Shown here in pieces: positions 45,490 through 54,449 of a DNA stretch of 64,000 nucleotides. This DNA is from Pseudoselenomonas ruminis (GTDB lineage Bacteria > Bacillota > Negativicutes > Selenomonadales > Selenomonadaceae). Position numbers and translations under genes: made by a program. Below the pieces are notes generated by a model. The model did not search any database and had not been told where the DNA came from. It saw nothing but the letters and a program-made list of their open reading frames with translations. The first letter of the stretch is position 1, and each line of letters starts with the position of its first letter. The stretch is from contig NZ_VTOY01000004.1 in NCBI RefSeq assembly GCF_008271295.1, forward strand, positions 62,001-126,000, written 5' to 3'.

Positions 45490-46857
45490 TTACGCCGATT
45501 TGCTGATGGCTGTCGTAAATATTTTCTCCAATAGCGTAAGCGCTCCACGATAACCAATATAAGTCTTGTTGATAACCACATCATAGGAAACCGGATAACT
45601 GACTTCAACGATATGTCCGTTGAGTTCTTTCGTGATATCACGTTCCCAGGTTGTCCCAAAAATAATCGGCGGCTTATGGCCATATTCTCCCTGCTTAATT
45701 GTCTGGGTAACGAGATACCCATCTTCGATAAATTCCACCTCTGCCGCTACATCATCGGCCAAATGCTTGTATTCTTCGCGGATTGCCTCCCGATATTTTT
45801 CCGGTGTATTATCGGTGATAATCTGTTTCGCAGGAATAAGCCCCAGCTGATTGACCAAAAATTTATTGAGGGCAAGATTATAGGTCGCATCACTGGCAAC
45901 GGCATAGGAAGCTGGCAGGCCCCACCAATATTCCGCATAAAAATCGGTGAAATATTCCAGGTAATAATAGTACTCTTTTTCCTCCCGTTTAATAAATGCC
46001 TCCGTCTTTACCTCATTTTCTTTGGCAAAGGCCGCAATGGAGCGCAGGAAGTCCCCCACCTGCTTGGCACCTATTGGCAAAATCGGCAAATGAAGGTACG
46101 GCTGATTGTATTTCTTCTCCAATAATTTTGCCGTTTTCAATCCCAGCCACGGACCAACCACCAGGTTAAATTCCGCATTAGGTATGGTAAGCCATTCTTT
46201 CACCCCAGCCGAGCCATAACCAAACAGGATATTCACCTGCCAGCCTGCACCTTCGAGGATGCGTTTCAGTTCAGCCAGGTCTCCACGCCAAAACGTATTC
46301 TGGAAAGGAAGCTCTGCCCAGACATTGATCAAGCCTTTTTTCTTGGTCGTCTTATCCGGCGCAAATTTATCCACATACTGTTCGATGATGGCTTCGGTAA
46401 CAATTTCATGGCCAGTAAAATTATTCCCTTTGAAGCCGCCTGTCTCTGCCGAAACAATCGGAACCCCCTTTTTCTGGTAACGGGCTACCACGGCACCAAT
46501 ATCATCACCGACGATTTCCGGGATACAGCCATTGAGCACCACGAACAAATCTGCTTCCATGATCTTCAACGAGGCCGCTATGAGCTGGTCAAGATGCTTG
46601 GCCCCGCCAAACACGACATCTTTTTCCTGCAAATTCGAGCTCGGCGTTACGGCGCCACCGGCATAACCGCCTCCTTGATAGCCATTATAAAAGGCCAGGC
46701 TCATATATTGTTTATCCACACAGCCAGGTCCGCAATGGGTAATCGGCATAGCTCCCGGAATTGCGGTAACCGAATGGAGTGCCCCCAACGCGCAGCCATA
46801 ACGCACCTGATTGATGGAATTTGTCTGTTTGCATTTATCCTTCTTTGTCTTAGGCAT
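45490..46857 (-). CDS. Nitrogenase-like component 1 beta subunit (NifK/MarK-like)
   Basis: A 455-residue NifK-like subunit. The three P-cluster cysteines of this family are present in RYGCALGAL, HCGPGCVDK and LNGCIPEIVGDDI. FQEKD-type sequence occurs as LQEKDVVFGGAKHL. The C-terminal half has GTTWERDITKEL and TYIGYRGALTLLEKI. It would form a heterotetramer with the NifD-like subunit in the cytoplasm. Its start overlaps that gene by 8 bases, with GGAGG upstream, and it is the last gene of the cluster. Close to NifK in fold, but not the nitrogen-fixing type by context. Confidence 0.85.
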   Translation of the reverse strand: MPKTKKDKCKQTNSINQVRYGCALGALHSVTAIPGAMPITHCGPGCVDKQYMSLAFYNGYQGGGYAGGAVTPSSNLQEKDVVFGGAKHLDQLIAASLKIMEADLFVVLNGCIPEIVGDDIGAVVARYQKKGVPIVSAETGGFKGNNFTGHEIVTEAIIEQYVDKFAPDKTTKKKGLINVWAELPFQNTFWRGDLAELKRILEGAGWQVNILFGYGSAGVKEWLTIPNAEFNLVVGPWLGLKTAKLLEKKYNQPYLHLPILPIGAKQVGDFLRSIAAFAKENEVKTEAFIKREEKEYYYYLEYFTDFYAEYWWGLPASYAVASDATYNLALNKFLVNQLGLIPAKQIITDNTPEKYREAIREEYKHLADDVAAEVEFIEDGYLVTQTIKQGEYGHKPPIIFGTTWERDITKELNGHIVEVSYPVSYDVVINKTYIGYRGALTLLEKIFTTAISKSA

Positions 46858-48442
46858 GAGCACCAACCTCCACTCTTTCCTCCGTACTATATTCTTCGGC
46901 CGCATCATCATCAATCAATTCCGGATGTTTAGCCAGGATATAGGCATCCTTCTGTTTCAGCCACCACTGTTTATAGGGCAGTTTTACATGCTTCCGGATA
47001 TCATCGTGGAACTTTTTGTGGGCCAAAATCTCCAAAATCGTTTCGCCAAGATTTATCATGCCATCATAGCCAACAGCAATATGCTCATCCCCCAGCGGCG
47101 CAGCCGGAATTCCCAACCGCGACGCCAGCGGTGCCAGCCCATTGTGGCGGATAAGCAGAAAATCCGGTTTGACCTGCTGCAAAAATGCGTAGAGCTGATA
47201 CTGCTGGCGGTTCGAAACATGGAAGTTGCTGACCTTCCCATAGTGCTGGTTCAGATACCCCAACGAATCTTCCTTCGTATCGCCGCTGTCGTAGACCGGA
47301 TCATGATGGAATGTCAGCGAACCATCCACTTCAATCCCCAGCTCCCGCATGACTTGAATCAACCCATGCGCATACGCCGAACCTGTAGCCACAAAGCCTT
47401 TGACGCCCTGCAGTTTTTTCTTCAGCTCCTCCACCCGCGGCTTAACCCGTTCGTGTTCCGCCTGAATAAAGGGTTCGACCAACGCTTCCCGATGCGTGAC
47501 CCGCGCCAATTCCCGCAGCCAGGCATCGGTACCAGCAAAACCATACGGCATCGGCGCCTTGACCTCTGGCACGCCAAAATGCTGTTCAAGTGCCGTGGCC
47601 AAATACGACGACAGCGTATAGCAGAACCCCACCGTCGCCGCGGCTTCTGACATCTGTGCCAACTCTTCCACCGAAGCCAGATCCACCACATAATTTACCC
47701 GCAGATTTAAATTCTTGAGCAGCGGAGTAAATACATCCGAGCCCCACAAGTTGATGACATTGACCAGGTCTTCCTGTTTTTTCTGGGGATTGCGGCGGAC
47801 AATCTGCCGCAAAATCCCATGCTGGGTAGCATCAAATCCCGTACTCCAATGCTTGGAACGGAAGCCTTCACAAGCCAAGGGCACTACTGGAATCCCCAGT
47901 TCCGCTTCTTTTTCATCGGTTATGCTTTCGATATCCTCACCGATAATTCCCGTAGCACAGGAAGATGCCACAAAGATTGCCTGCGGTTTATACCGTTCCC
48001 AGGCATCATCAATAGACCGGCGCAGTTTATCGGCAGCACCGAACACCATATCACTTTCCTTCAAATTGGTGTTGATGATGCGGATGTTTTCCACCTTATA
48101 CCCGCGCATAGCCAGGCCATTGCGATAAATGGCATTATATTCTACCTGGCCGCCACCGCAGCCTATAGGCGAATGCTGAATCAGCACCGCATCGCGCACG
48201 TTGCCAGCCTGGCATTCTACCATCTGCTCACTGCAAACAGCACCTTGAGTAAACGGTCCGCTCAATTCGCAAAGACGGCAGTTGCCGCCGCAGCCTTTCT
48301 TGCCCCGCTCCTTTTGGCCGCGCAGTTCATACGCCGACTGCTCATGTAATTCCTCCGAATTGCCATCCCAGGCAATAATCGTGCCCAGGCGCTGTTCCCG
48401 CGGTTCTACGGAGGCCATATCCAGATTTATTTTCTTTGGCAT
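46850..48442 (-). CDS. Nitrogenase-like component 1 alpha subunit (NifD/MarD-like)
   Basis: A 530-residue NifD-like catalytic subunit. P-cluster cysteines are C70, C95 (HSPIGCGGG) and C162 (ASSCATGIIGEDIE). C274 (VGFCYTLSSYL) matches the Cys that holds the active-site cofactor, and H454 in LGDEHIAVGYDG is a candidate for the His ligand. By hand alignment on CEGFR, the NifD residues Gln191 and His195 are replaced by W199 and F203, which argues against N2 reduction. An extra N-terminal CGGNCRLC motif (C51, C55, C58) is unusual. It sits between nifH- and nifK-like genes. Confidence 0.85.
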   Translation of the reverse strand: MPKKINLDMASVEPREQRLGTIIAWDGNSEELHEQSAYELRGQKERGKKGCGGNCRLCELSGPFTQGAVCSEQMVECQAGNVRDAVLIQHSPIGCGGGQVEYNAIYRNGLAMRGYKVENIRIINTNLKESDMVFGAADKLRRSIDDAWERYKPQAIFVASSCATGIIGEDIESITDEKEAELGIPVVPLACEGFRSKHWSTGFDATQHGILRQIVRRNPQKKQEDLVNVINLWGSDVFTPLLKNLNLRVNYVVDLASVEELAQMSEAAATVGFCYTLSSYLATALEQHFGVPEVKAPMPYGFAGTDAWLRELARVTHREALVEPFIQAEHERVKPRVEELKKKLQGVKGFVATGSAYAHGLIQVMRELGIEVDGSLTFHHDPVYDSGDTKEDSLGYLNQHYGKVSNFHVSNRQQYQLYAFLQQVKPDFLLIRHNGLAPLASRLGIPAAPLGDEHIAVGYDGMINLGETILEILAHKKFHDDIRKHVKLPYKQWWLKQKDAYILAKHPELIDDDAAEEYSTEERVEVGAHA

Positions 48443-48456
48443 AGGACGTCCTCCCT

Positions 48457-49317
<861 letters not shown>

Positions 49318-49356
49318 CTATCTCTCCTTTTTTCGATAACTGCTTCTGCATCTTTC

Positions 49357-50220
49357 TCAGCCGTGAGAAAAGGTTTCCTTGACCATCGGTATCCCCTGAT
49401 AGACCTGCCGGCTGAAATTGCTTTTCCCCGGGACTCCGACAGCATCCGCCCGGCAATGCTGGCAATGCCGGAATACATCAATGTATTCTCCGGCCTCTTT
49501 CCGCGCCACTGCCAAATCCACACAACTTGGCGCTTCGCAGTCTTTGAGGTCATGCTGCGGAATCAGGGGAATGATATTATAAATAGACGCCCCGGCCGCC
49601 TTGACCGTTTTAGCAATTTCGCCAATGTGGAACCGATTGATTTCATTCACCAGCACCGTGTTTACCTTAACCACCACGCCAGCAGCAGCCACCTTGCGGA
49701 TACCTTCCAGCTGGTTGTGGATAAGGATCTTGCCTGCCTCCTCCCCTTCATAACGCCGTCCATGGTAGATCAGCCCATTTATGATTTTGGCCACAATTGA
49801 CGGGTCAACGCCATTGACCGTAACCGTCAGCGTATCAATGCCGACATCGATTACCTCCTCAGCCCGCTCCGCTAACAACAAGCCATTGGTGCTCATGCAC
49901 TTCAACAGCTGCGGGAACCTGTCGCCAATCAACCGGAACGTCTCCAGCGCCTGATCCGAGGCCAGCGTGTCACCGGGTCCCGCAATCCCCACCACACTGA
50001 GCTCCGGACAAAACTGCAAAGCTTTTTCTACATAGCCAGCCGCTTCTTCCGGTTCAATGACTTTCGCTGTCACCCCCGGCCGGTTTTCGACATCATTCAG
50101 CTTCCGGTCACAGAACCGGCAGGCAAGATTACAACCGGGACATACCGGCAGATGGATACGTCCTCGATTCTGTTTTGCGCCAAAGCATGGGTGAATTTCT
50201 TTTACTCGTTTTGCATCCAT
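49357..50220 (-). CDS. nifB: NifB-type radical SAM cofactor synthase (no NifX domain)
   Basis: A 287-residue minimal NifB. All hallmarks are visible: HPCFG, RGRIHLPVCPGCNLACRFC (the CxxxCxxC radical SAM site), ENRPGVTAKV, VGIAGPGDTLA, CMSTNGL, TVTVNGVDP, NQLEGI, VKVNTVLVNEIN and the C-terminal HCQHCRADAVG. NifB builds the Fe8S9C precursor (NifB-co) from two 4Fe-4S clusters and SAM. The complete motif set implies that the downstream DK-like enzyme carries such a cofactor. It is followed 42 bases later by nifH. MarB is the equivalent name in the methylthio-alkane reductase system. Confidence 0.9.
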   Translation of the reverse strand: MDAKRVKEIHPCFGAKQNRGRIHLPVCPGCNLACRFCDRKLNDVENRPGVTAKVIEPEEAAGYVEKALQFCPELSVVGIAGPGDTLASDQALETFRLIGDRFPQLLKCMSTNGLLLAERAEEVIDVGIDTLTVTVNGVDPSIVAKIINGLIYHGRRYEGEEAGKILIHNQLEGIRKVAAAGVVVKVNTVLVNEINRFHIGEIAKTVKAAGASIYNIIPLIPQHDLKDCEAPSCVDLAVARKEAGEYIDVFRHCQHCRADAVGVPGKSNFSRQVYQGIPMVKETFSHG

Positions 50221-50241
50221 AGCGATACGCCCTTTCCTTCC

Positions 50242-50604
50242 TCAAGCGCGGACACTTGCCCGCTGCTTATTTTTCTCATAAACGTAGATTTTTTGGACCG
50301 CATCAGCCACGGTTGTGCCTTCAATCTCCAAAGGCAGGATATCCTGCTGTTCCAAGGCTTTCTGCGCCCCTGGTCCAATGGCCTCAGCCACTACATAGCG
50401 GCAATCGCGCAAGGCTCTTACCGCCGCCTGCATTGCTCCTTCCTCATGAAAACCATGCTGGCATGGCGCCTGCGCCTGACGACGTTCCTGCTCCACGAAT
50501 TTCCCTCCGGGCTCTACCTCCACGATGACAAAGCCATCACTGTGACCGAAATGACGGTCGATATGGCGCCCATCACTAGAGGCCAACGCAATACGATACG
50601 ACAT
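50242..50604 (-). CDS. NifX/NafY-type Fe-Mo cofactor-binding domain protein
   Basis: A 120-residue single dinitrogenase-cofactor domain: YRIALASSDGRHIDRHFGHSDGFVIVEVE, then GAMQAAVRALRDCRYVVAEAIGPGAQKALEQQ. In other species this domain is fused to NifB or is NifX/NafY and carries NifB-co. Here it would shuttle the cofactor from the NifB-like enzyme, encoded 21 bases away, to the DK-like protein. The ATG at 50604 has GGGGTG; 26 upstream codons of open frame overlap the terminator and are rejected. Confidence 0.85.
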   Translation of the reverse strand: MSYRIALASSDGRHIDRHFGHSDGFVIVEVEPGGKFVEQERRQAQAPCQHGFHEEGAMQAAVRALRDCRYVVAEAIGPGAQKALEQQDILPLEIEGTTVADAVQKIYVYEKNKQRASVRA

Positions 50605-50624
50605 ATAATCACCCCGCTTTCTAT

Positions 50625-50663
50625 AAAAAAAGCCAGGCAGCAGAATTTTCCCTGCCGCCCAGC
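50625..50663 (-). terminator. Intrinsic terminator between mccA and the nifX-like gene
   Basis: Arms GCCAGGCAGCAG / CTGCCGCCCAGC pair over 12 bp with wobbles in the RNA, with an 8-base loop and seven T residues on the minus strand. It divides the sulfur genes from the nitrogenase-like genes, and no new promoter is visible after it. Confidence 0.8.
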
Positions 50664-50687
50664 CTTGATTTTCTATCATCAACTGTT

Positions 50688-51659
50688 TTATGCGTATAAT
50701 CTCTTTATGGAATTATTTTCACTCAGCTCTTCCGAAACATCTTCCGGCTGCGTCAAAATATGTTTACTGAAATACCGTTCTGCCCGGTCCGCGGCAACCA
50801 GCACGATATTGCCGGTAATGCCGGAATGTGCAAGCTTCAAGGCTGCGGCCAGGGCCGCGCCCGTCGAAGAGCCGGCAAATATACCCTCCCGGGCAGCGAG
50901 ATAACGCACCCCAGCAAATGCTTCTTCATCCGCAATCTTATAAACCTTGTCGACAAACGATGTCTCCATCGTACTGGCAATAAAGTCGTTGCCAATGCCT
51001 TCAATCTCGTAGTCACCATGTTCACCCCCTCCGATAATCGAGCCATACGGGTCCGCCAGGACTCCCTGTATTGCCGGATTTTGTTCTTTCAAATAACGCA
51101 TGATTCCCGAAAAAGTACCGCCACTGCCAGCGCCTGATATCAAGAAATCCACCGCACCATCAAGGTCAGCAAAAATCTCGGGGCCCGTAGTCTCGTAATG
51201 TGCCCGCGGGTTAGCCGGATTTTCAAACTGCTTCATGGTAACAGCTCCTGGTATCATTTCCCGTAACTGCTCCGCCTTGGCTGCTGCCGCCTGCATCCCG
51301 CCTTCACGCGGCGTATGCACCAGCTCTGCTCCCAAAGCCTTCATCAATATCTGCTTCTCAGCGGAAAACTTCTCCGGCACCACAAAGATAACGCGATACC
51401 CTTTGTTGAGTGCGGCAAACGCAATGCCTAACCCAGTATTGCCAGCCGTACCTTCGATAATCGTACCGCCGGGCTGCAAAATCCCCTTCTGTTCCGCATC
51501 TTCAATCATCGATTTTCCAATGCGGTCCTTGGCACTGCCTCCCGGATTCCAAAGTTCTAGTTTAGCAAACAGCCGGACGCCCGCCGGCAAATCAAAATGT
51601 GTCAGCTCAACGAGCGGCGTATGCCCGATGAGCTCCTGCATGGAATGGTAATAATGCAT
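50688..51659 (-). CDS. mccA: Cystathionine beta-synthase, O-acetylserine-dependent (MccA/YrhA type)
   Basis: A 323-residue PLP enzyme of the CysK fold. The PLP lysine is in NPGGSAKDRIG, the phosphate loop is EGTAGNTGLG, and it has VPEKFSAEKQ and SGAGSGGTFSG. It is closer to MccA (HTPLVELTHFDLPAGVRLFAK) than to CysK, which would have the TSGNTG variant. MccA joins homocysteine with O-acetylserine to give cystathionine. The ATG at 51659 has AAAGGAG. It is preceded by mccB in the same operon. Confidence 0.87.
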   Translation of the reverse strand: MHYYHSMQELIGHTPLVELTHFDLPAGVRLFAKLELWNPGGSAKDRIGKSMIEDAEQKGILQPGGTIIEGTAGNTGLGIAFAALNKGYRVIFVVPEKFSAEKQILMKALGAELVHTPREGGMQAAAAKAEQLREMIPGAVTMKQFENPANPRAHYETTGPEIFADLDGAVDFLISGAGSGGTFSGIMRYLKEQNPAIQGVLADPYGSIIGGGEHGDYEIEGIGNDFIASTMETSFVDKVYKIADEEAFAGVRYLAAREGIFAGSSTGAALAAALKLAHSGITGNIVLVAADRAERYFSKHILTQPEDVSEELSENNSIKRLYA

Positions 51660-51678
51660 AAACAGATGCTCCTTTCTA

Positions 51679-52842
51679 TCACGCAATCCTGCTGGATTCT
51701 ATCGCCTGTCTGAGGTCAGCCAGCAAATCATTTTTATCCTCAATTCCCACCGAGAGCCGGATTAAATTCTCCGTTATGCCAATGCGGTCGCGTATCTCTT
51801 TCGGTATTGCCGCATGAGTCATCGATGCCGGATGGCAAACAAGGCTTTCCACGCCACCGAGGCTTTCTGCCAGGGCGATAAGCTTCAGGGACTTAAAGAA
51901 TTTCCGGATGTCATAAGCCTCGGTCAGTTCAAAAGATATCATGGCACCGCCGTTTTTCGCCTGCTGCCGGTTGAGTTCAAAACCTGGATGACTGGGCAGC
52001 CCCGGATAATGCACGGTCTTTACTGCCTCACTCTCTTGCAGCCAATCAGCCAAAAACTCGGCGTTTTCCACATGGCGATCCAGCCGGACCCCCAGCGTCT
52101 TGATGCCACGCACCAATAAGAACGAATCCTGCGGTCCCAGTACAGCACCGGTAGAATTTTGAATAAAGCCCAGCTTATCGGCCAATTCTTTTGTCTTTAC
52201 CACCGCTAAGCCTGCCACCAAATCACTGTGTCCGCCCAGATACTTCGTCGCGCTGTGCACGACAATGTCTGCGCCCAACTCCAAGGGCCGCTGCAAATAC
52301 GGCGTCATAAACGTATTATCCACAATAACCAAAACGCCGTGACGATGTGCCCTGGCCGCCACCGCCCGGATATCTGTTATCGTCAATAAGGGATTCGCCG
52401 GACTCTCAATGATTATCGCCTTTACATCGGGGGTAAACTGTTTTTCCAAACCGACCAAATTGGTCGTATCCTCGATGGCATAATGAAGATTGAAGCGGCT
52501 GAATACCTTATCGAGCACGCGGAACGTTCCCCCATAGACATTGCGGGAAAGAATTACCTTGGCATCACTCTGCAACAGGCTCAACACGGCGGTAATAGCC
52601 GCCATCCCCGAAGCGAAAGCAAAGCCAGCCGCACCGCCCTCCAGCTCTGCAATCAAGGCCTCCAAAGCTGCCCGCGTGGGATTTCCGGTACGGGAATACT
52701 CCCATTTGCCTTCGCGCAGCTCCCCGAGCCCATCCTGCTCAAAAGTCGAAGTCTGATATATCGGCACATTGACCGAACCTGTTTGGGAATCACCATAGAT
52801 ACCACCATGTATCAAAGCTGTATTAAACGATTGATAACTCAT
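51679..52842 (-). CDS. mccB: Cystathionine gamma-lyase / gamma-synthase family (MccB type)
   Basis: A 387-residue PLP enzyme of the Cys/Met metabolism family. It starts NTALIHGG-type and has VPIYQTSTFEQ, YSRTGNPTRAALE, FASGMAAITAVLSLL, the PLP lysine in SATKYLGGHSDLVAGL, and RLSVGIEDKNDLL. The resemblance is to MccB, which splits cystathionine to cysteine; gamma-synthase activity is possible in this family. With MccA it completes reverse transsulfuration from homocysteine to cysteine. The ATG at 52842 is preferred over a TTG at 52875. Confidence 0.87.
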   Translation of the reverse strand: MSYQSFNTALIHGGIYGDSQTGSVNVPIYQTSTFEQDGLGELREGKWEYSRTGNPTRAALEALIAELEGGAAGFAFASGMAAITAVLSLLQSDAKVILSRNVYGGTFRVLDKVFSRFNLHYAIEDTTNLVGLEKQFTPDVKAIIIESPANPLLTITDIRAVAARAHRHGVLVIVDNTFMTPYLQRPLELGADIVVHSATKYLGGHSDLVAGLAVVKTKELADKLGFIQNSTGAVLGPQDSFLLVRGIKTLGVRLDRHVENAEFLADWLQESEAVKTVHYPGLPSHPGFELNRQQAKNGGAMISFELTEAYDIRKFFKSLKLIALAESLGGVESLVCHPASMTHAAIPKEIRDRIGITENLIRLSVGIEDKNDLLADLRQAIESSRIA

Positions 52843-52871
52843 AATCCCGCTGTTCCTTTCCTGCTCTAATT

Positions 52872-53780
52872 TCAATTCCGTTTCTTTTCCGCCAATAGGA
52901 AATGAATATTTTCCATCGCCTGCTGCTGGTCTGTTCGCCCGGCAAAGAAATGGCGCTGTATGTCCGCCGGTGCTTCATGGATGCGGATGACAAAGCCTTC
53001 GGCCGTGAGTATCTCCCGCATCTCATCGAGGGAAAAACCGTGACGCATTGGCTCTCCAAGACGTTCGGTAAGCTCTGCCAGCCGGCGCACACGCGATGCC
53101 GAATCCGGCTGGAACGTCGACTCATCCGGAAAATCCAATACAAACTGGCTTCCCGGCGATGCCAGGATGCTAATACTGCGCACAAATTCGCGAAAAGCTG
53201 TCGGCGTCAGATAATACGATACCCCTAGCAGCGAAAAGAACGAAGATTCATACGGGTGGAAGCCGCTGCGAAGCAGGATCTTCCCCAAATCATCCCGTTC
53301 AAAATCGATTGCCGCGTAGTGTACATTGCGCGGTATCTCCCAACGCAAATCATGAATCCGGCGGAGTTTATAGGCCTGCGTGTCGGGATGGTCGAGTTCA
53401 AAAATCTGCACCACCTCATCGGTGTTGCGGAAAGCAAACGTATCCATGCCCGCTCCGCAGATTACATACTGGCATTCCGCCCTGCCTCTGGCAAAGCGCT
53501 CCAAAGCCCGCTCGGCAAATGCGATACGGGAAAGCGCTACTGGCGAAAAATAATGATCCATCTCGTCAAAAACCTGTAAGCTCTCAAATCCATACCTTGG
53601 CAGGTATCCGTCGCTCACTGCCTTCCCCTTCAGCAAATCACCAATCTTATCGTACTCGTCTTTCCCGATGATGTCATAGGCAAGATAATCATCAAAAATC
53701 TTGTTCTTCCCCAGCATCGAGTGATAAGCCCGGGCAAAGGAGCAAAGCTTCGCCGTCATACTCTCCTGCGCGGCAATCAT
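52872..53780 (-). CDS. Class I SAM methyltransferase, LCMT/PPM1-like
   Basis: A 302-residue methyltransferase of the leucine-carboxyl-methyltransferase-like family. It has an N-terminal helical lid (FARAYHSMLGKNKIFDD), the SAM motif YVICGAGMDTFAFR, the acidic ribose ligand in QIFELDHPDTQAYK, and SLLGVSYYLTPTAFREF. Some members act on O or S of small molecules; the substrate is unknown. It heads the run leading to mccB, mccA and the nitrogenase-like genes, where an S-methylation role would fit the sulfur context (inference). The ribosome site is GGAGGGA. Confidence 0.75.
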   Translation of the reverse strand: MIAAQESMTAKLCSFARAYHSMLGKNKIFDDYLAYDIIGKDEYDKIGDLLKGKAVSDGYLPRYGFESLQVFDEMDHYFSPVALSRIAFAERALERFARGRAECQYVICGAGMDTFAFRNTDEVVQIFELDHPDTQAYKLRRIHDLRWEIPRNVHYAAIDFERDDLGKILLRSGFHPYESSFFSLLGVSYYLTPTAFREFVRSISILASPGSQFVLDFPDESTFQPDSASRVRRLAELTERLGEPMRHGFSLDEMREILTAEGFVIRIHEAPADIQRHFFAGRTDQQQAMENIHFLLAEKKRN

Positions 53781-53838
53781 ATCAATCCCTCCTTACCTGC
53801 ACATTCGCTCATGTTTTCTGTTGTTATCTTTTTCGGCC

Positions 53839-53867
53839 AGAATACAAACACATTTCATACGATCCAA
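53839..53867 (-). promoter_or_regulatory. Possible promoter of the methyltransferase-mcc-nif-like unit
   Basis: TTGGAT (53862-53867), 17 bases, TATTCT (53839-53844), about 58 bases upstream of the start codon. Both boxes are imperfect (four of six matches each). Confidence 0.35.
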
Positions 53868-53903
53868 CTCCCATCAAAAAACATTGTATTTTCGTTAAAA
53901 GAA

Positions 53904-53957
53904 AAAGACTTTTCCGTGCAATCGCCCAAATGAAAGGCGACTGCACCAAAAGTCTTT
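53904..53957 (-). terminator. Strong terminator after the Cys-rich peptide gene
   Basis: Arms of 22-23 bases (53904-53926 and 53936-53957) pair with few mismatches; TTTTTCTTTT follows on the minus strand. It separates the peptide gene from the methyltransferase gene. Confidence 0.85.
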
Positions 53958-53989
53958 CCGGTAACTATACAGATTATCAGCGGGCTCCA

Positions 53990-54163
53990 TCAGAACGGAA
54001 CTGCGAATGAACACATGGCATCCTCACGGATATCTTTTTTCTGTCCGCCGCTTCTGCAACTGTACCAAGAACACATACAGCACATAGCCTCCGGAACAAT
54101 CATCAAATCGGTAGCCCCACCTTCGTATGCGGAATAAATCCGCGCGATTGCCGTCGTTGTCAT
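53990..54163 (-). CDS. Small Cys-rich peptide (57 residues), unknown
   Basis: The peptide starts MTTTAIARIYSAYEGGATDL and has five cysteines: CCMC (C28, C29, C31), C36 and C51. A tail rich in charged residues (GGQKKDIREDA) lies between the last two. The ribosome site GGGAGGAATGA is strong, which supports translation; the open frame upstream of 54163 has none. There is no signal peptide. A double-Gly (G15-G16) lies before the Cys core and could be a leader cleavage site, but nothing proves modification or export. It has an RNA leader upstream and a strong terminator downstream. A metal-binding or RiPP-like peptide are both possible. Confidence 0.55.
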   Translation of the reverse strand: MTTTAIARIYSAYEGGATDLMIVPEAMCCMCSWYSCRSGGQKKDIREDAMCSFAVPF

Positions 54164-54249
54164 GTCGTCATTCCTCCCTTTCTGTTTAATGCCTCTGGCA
54201 TCATTTTGAAGCCGCTGCCTGCAAATGGGCATTCACAAATGAGTGAATA

Positions 54250-54395
54250 ACAAAAAGGCTGGACAGCATTTTTTATGCCATCCAGCCTTTATTTGTATAA
54301 TCAGCTGCTCGCTTCAATTTAAAATTATCACCATACAAAACATTTCTCCTACCGGGTGTCCGGTTGCTTTAATTAATCAGATATGTTTTGTATGT
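54250..54395 (-). ncRNA. Structured leader or small RNA with own promoter and terminator
   Basis: Starting about 54395, the RNA opens with CATACAAAACAT, which pairs perfectly with ATGTTTTGTATG 39 bases later (54332-54343 on the plus strand). Inside is a 5-bp hairpin ACCGG-ACAC-CCGGT (54351-54364). It ends in a good intrinsic terminator (54254-54290). It codes for nothing convincing. It may be an independent small RNA or a riboswitch-like attenuator of the Cys-rich peptide gene 87 bases on. I do not recognise a known class. Confidence 0.6.
54254..54290 (-). terminator. Terminator of the structured RNA
   Basis: AAAGGCTGGA and TCCAGCCTTT pair over 10 bp with an inner GCAT/ATGC extension; TTTTTG follows on the minus strand. 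Confidence 0.88.
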
Positions 54396-54400
54396 GTCAT

Positions 54401-54429
54401 ATACTATCACAGAGATTTTACCGTGTCAA
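54401..54429 (-). promoter_or_regulatory. Promoter of the structured RNA
   Basis: A perfect -35 TTGACA (54424-54429), 17 bases, TAGTAT (54401-54406). It lies 21 bases past the stop of the C39-like gene. Confidence 0.82.
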
Positions 54430-54449
54430 CCTTTTTTTCTGAAAAACAA

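Noticed and set aside
54320-54345. A very short open frame (6-9 codons) after AGGAGAA in the structured RNA.
   Set aside because: The spacing to the first ATG is too short and the peptide is tiny; the pairing of this segment as an RNA helix explains it better.
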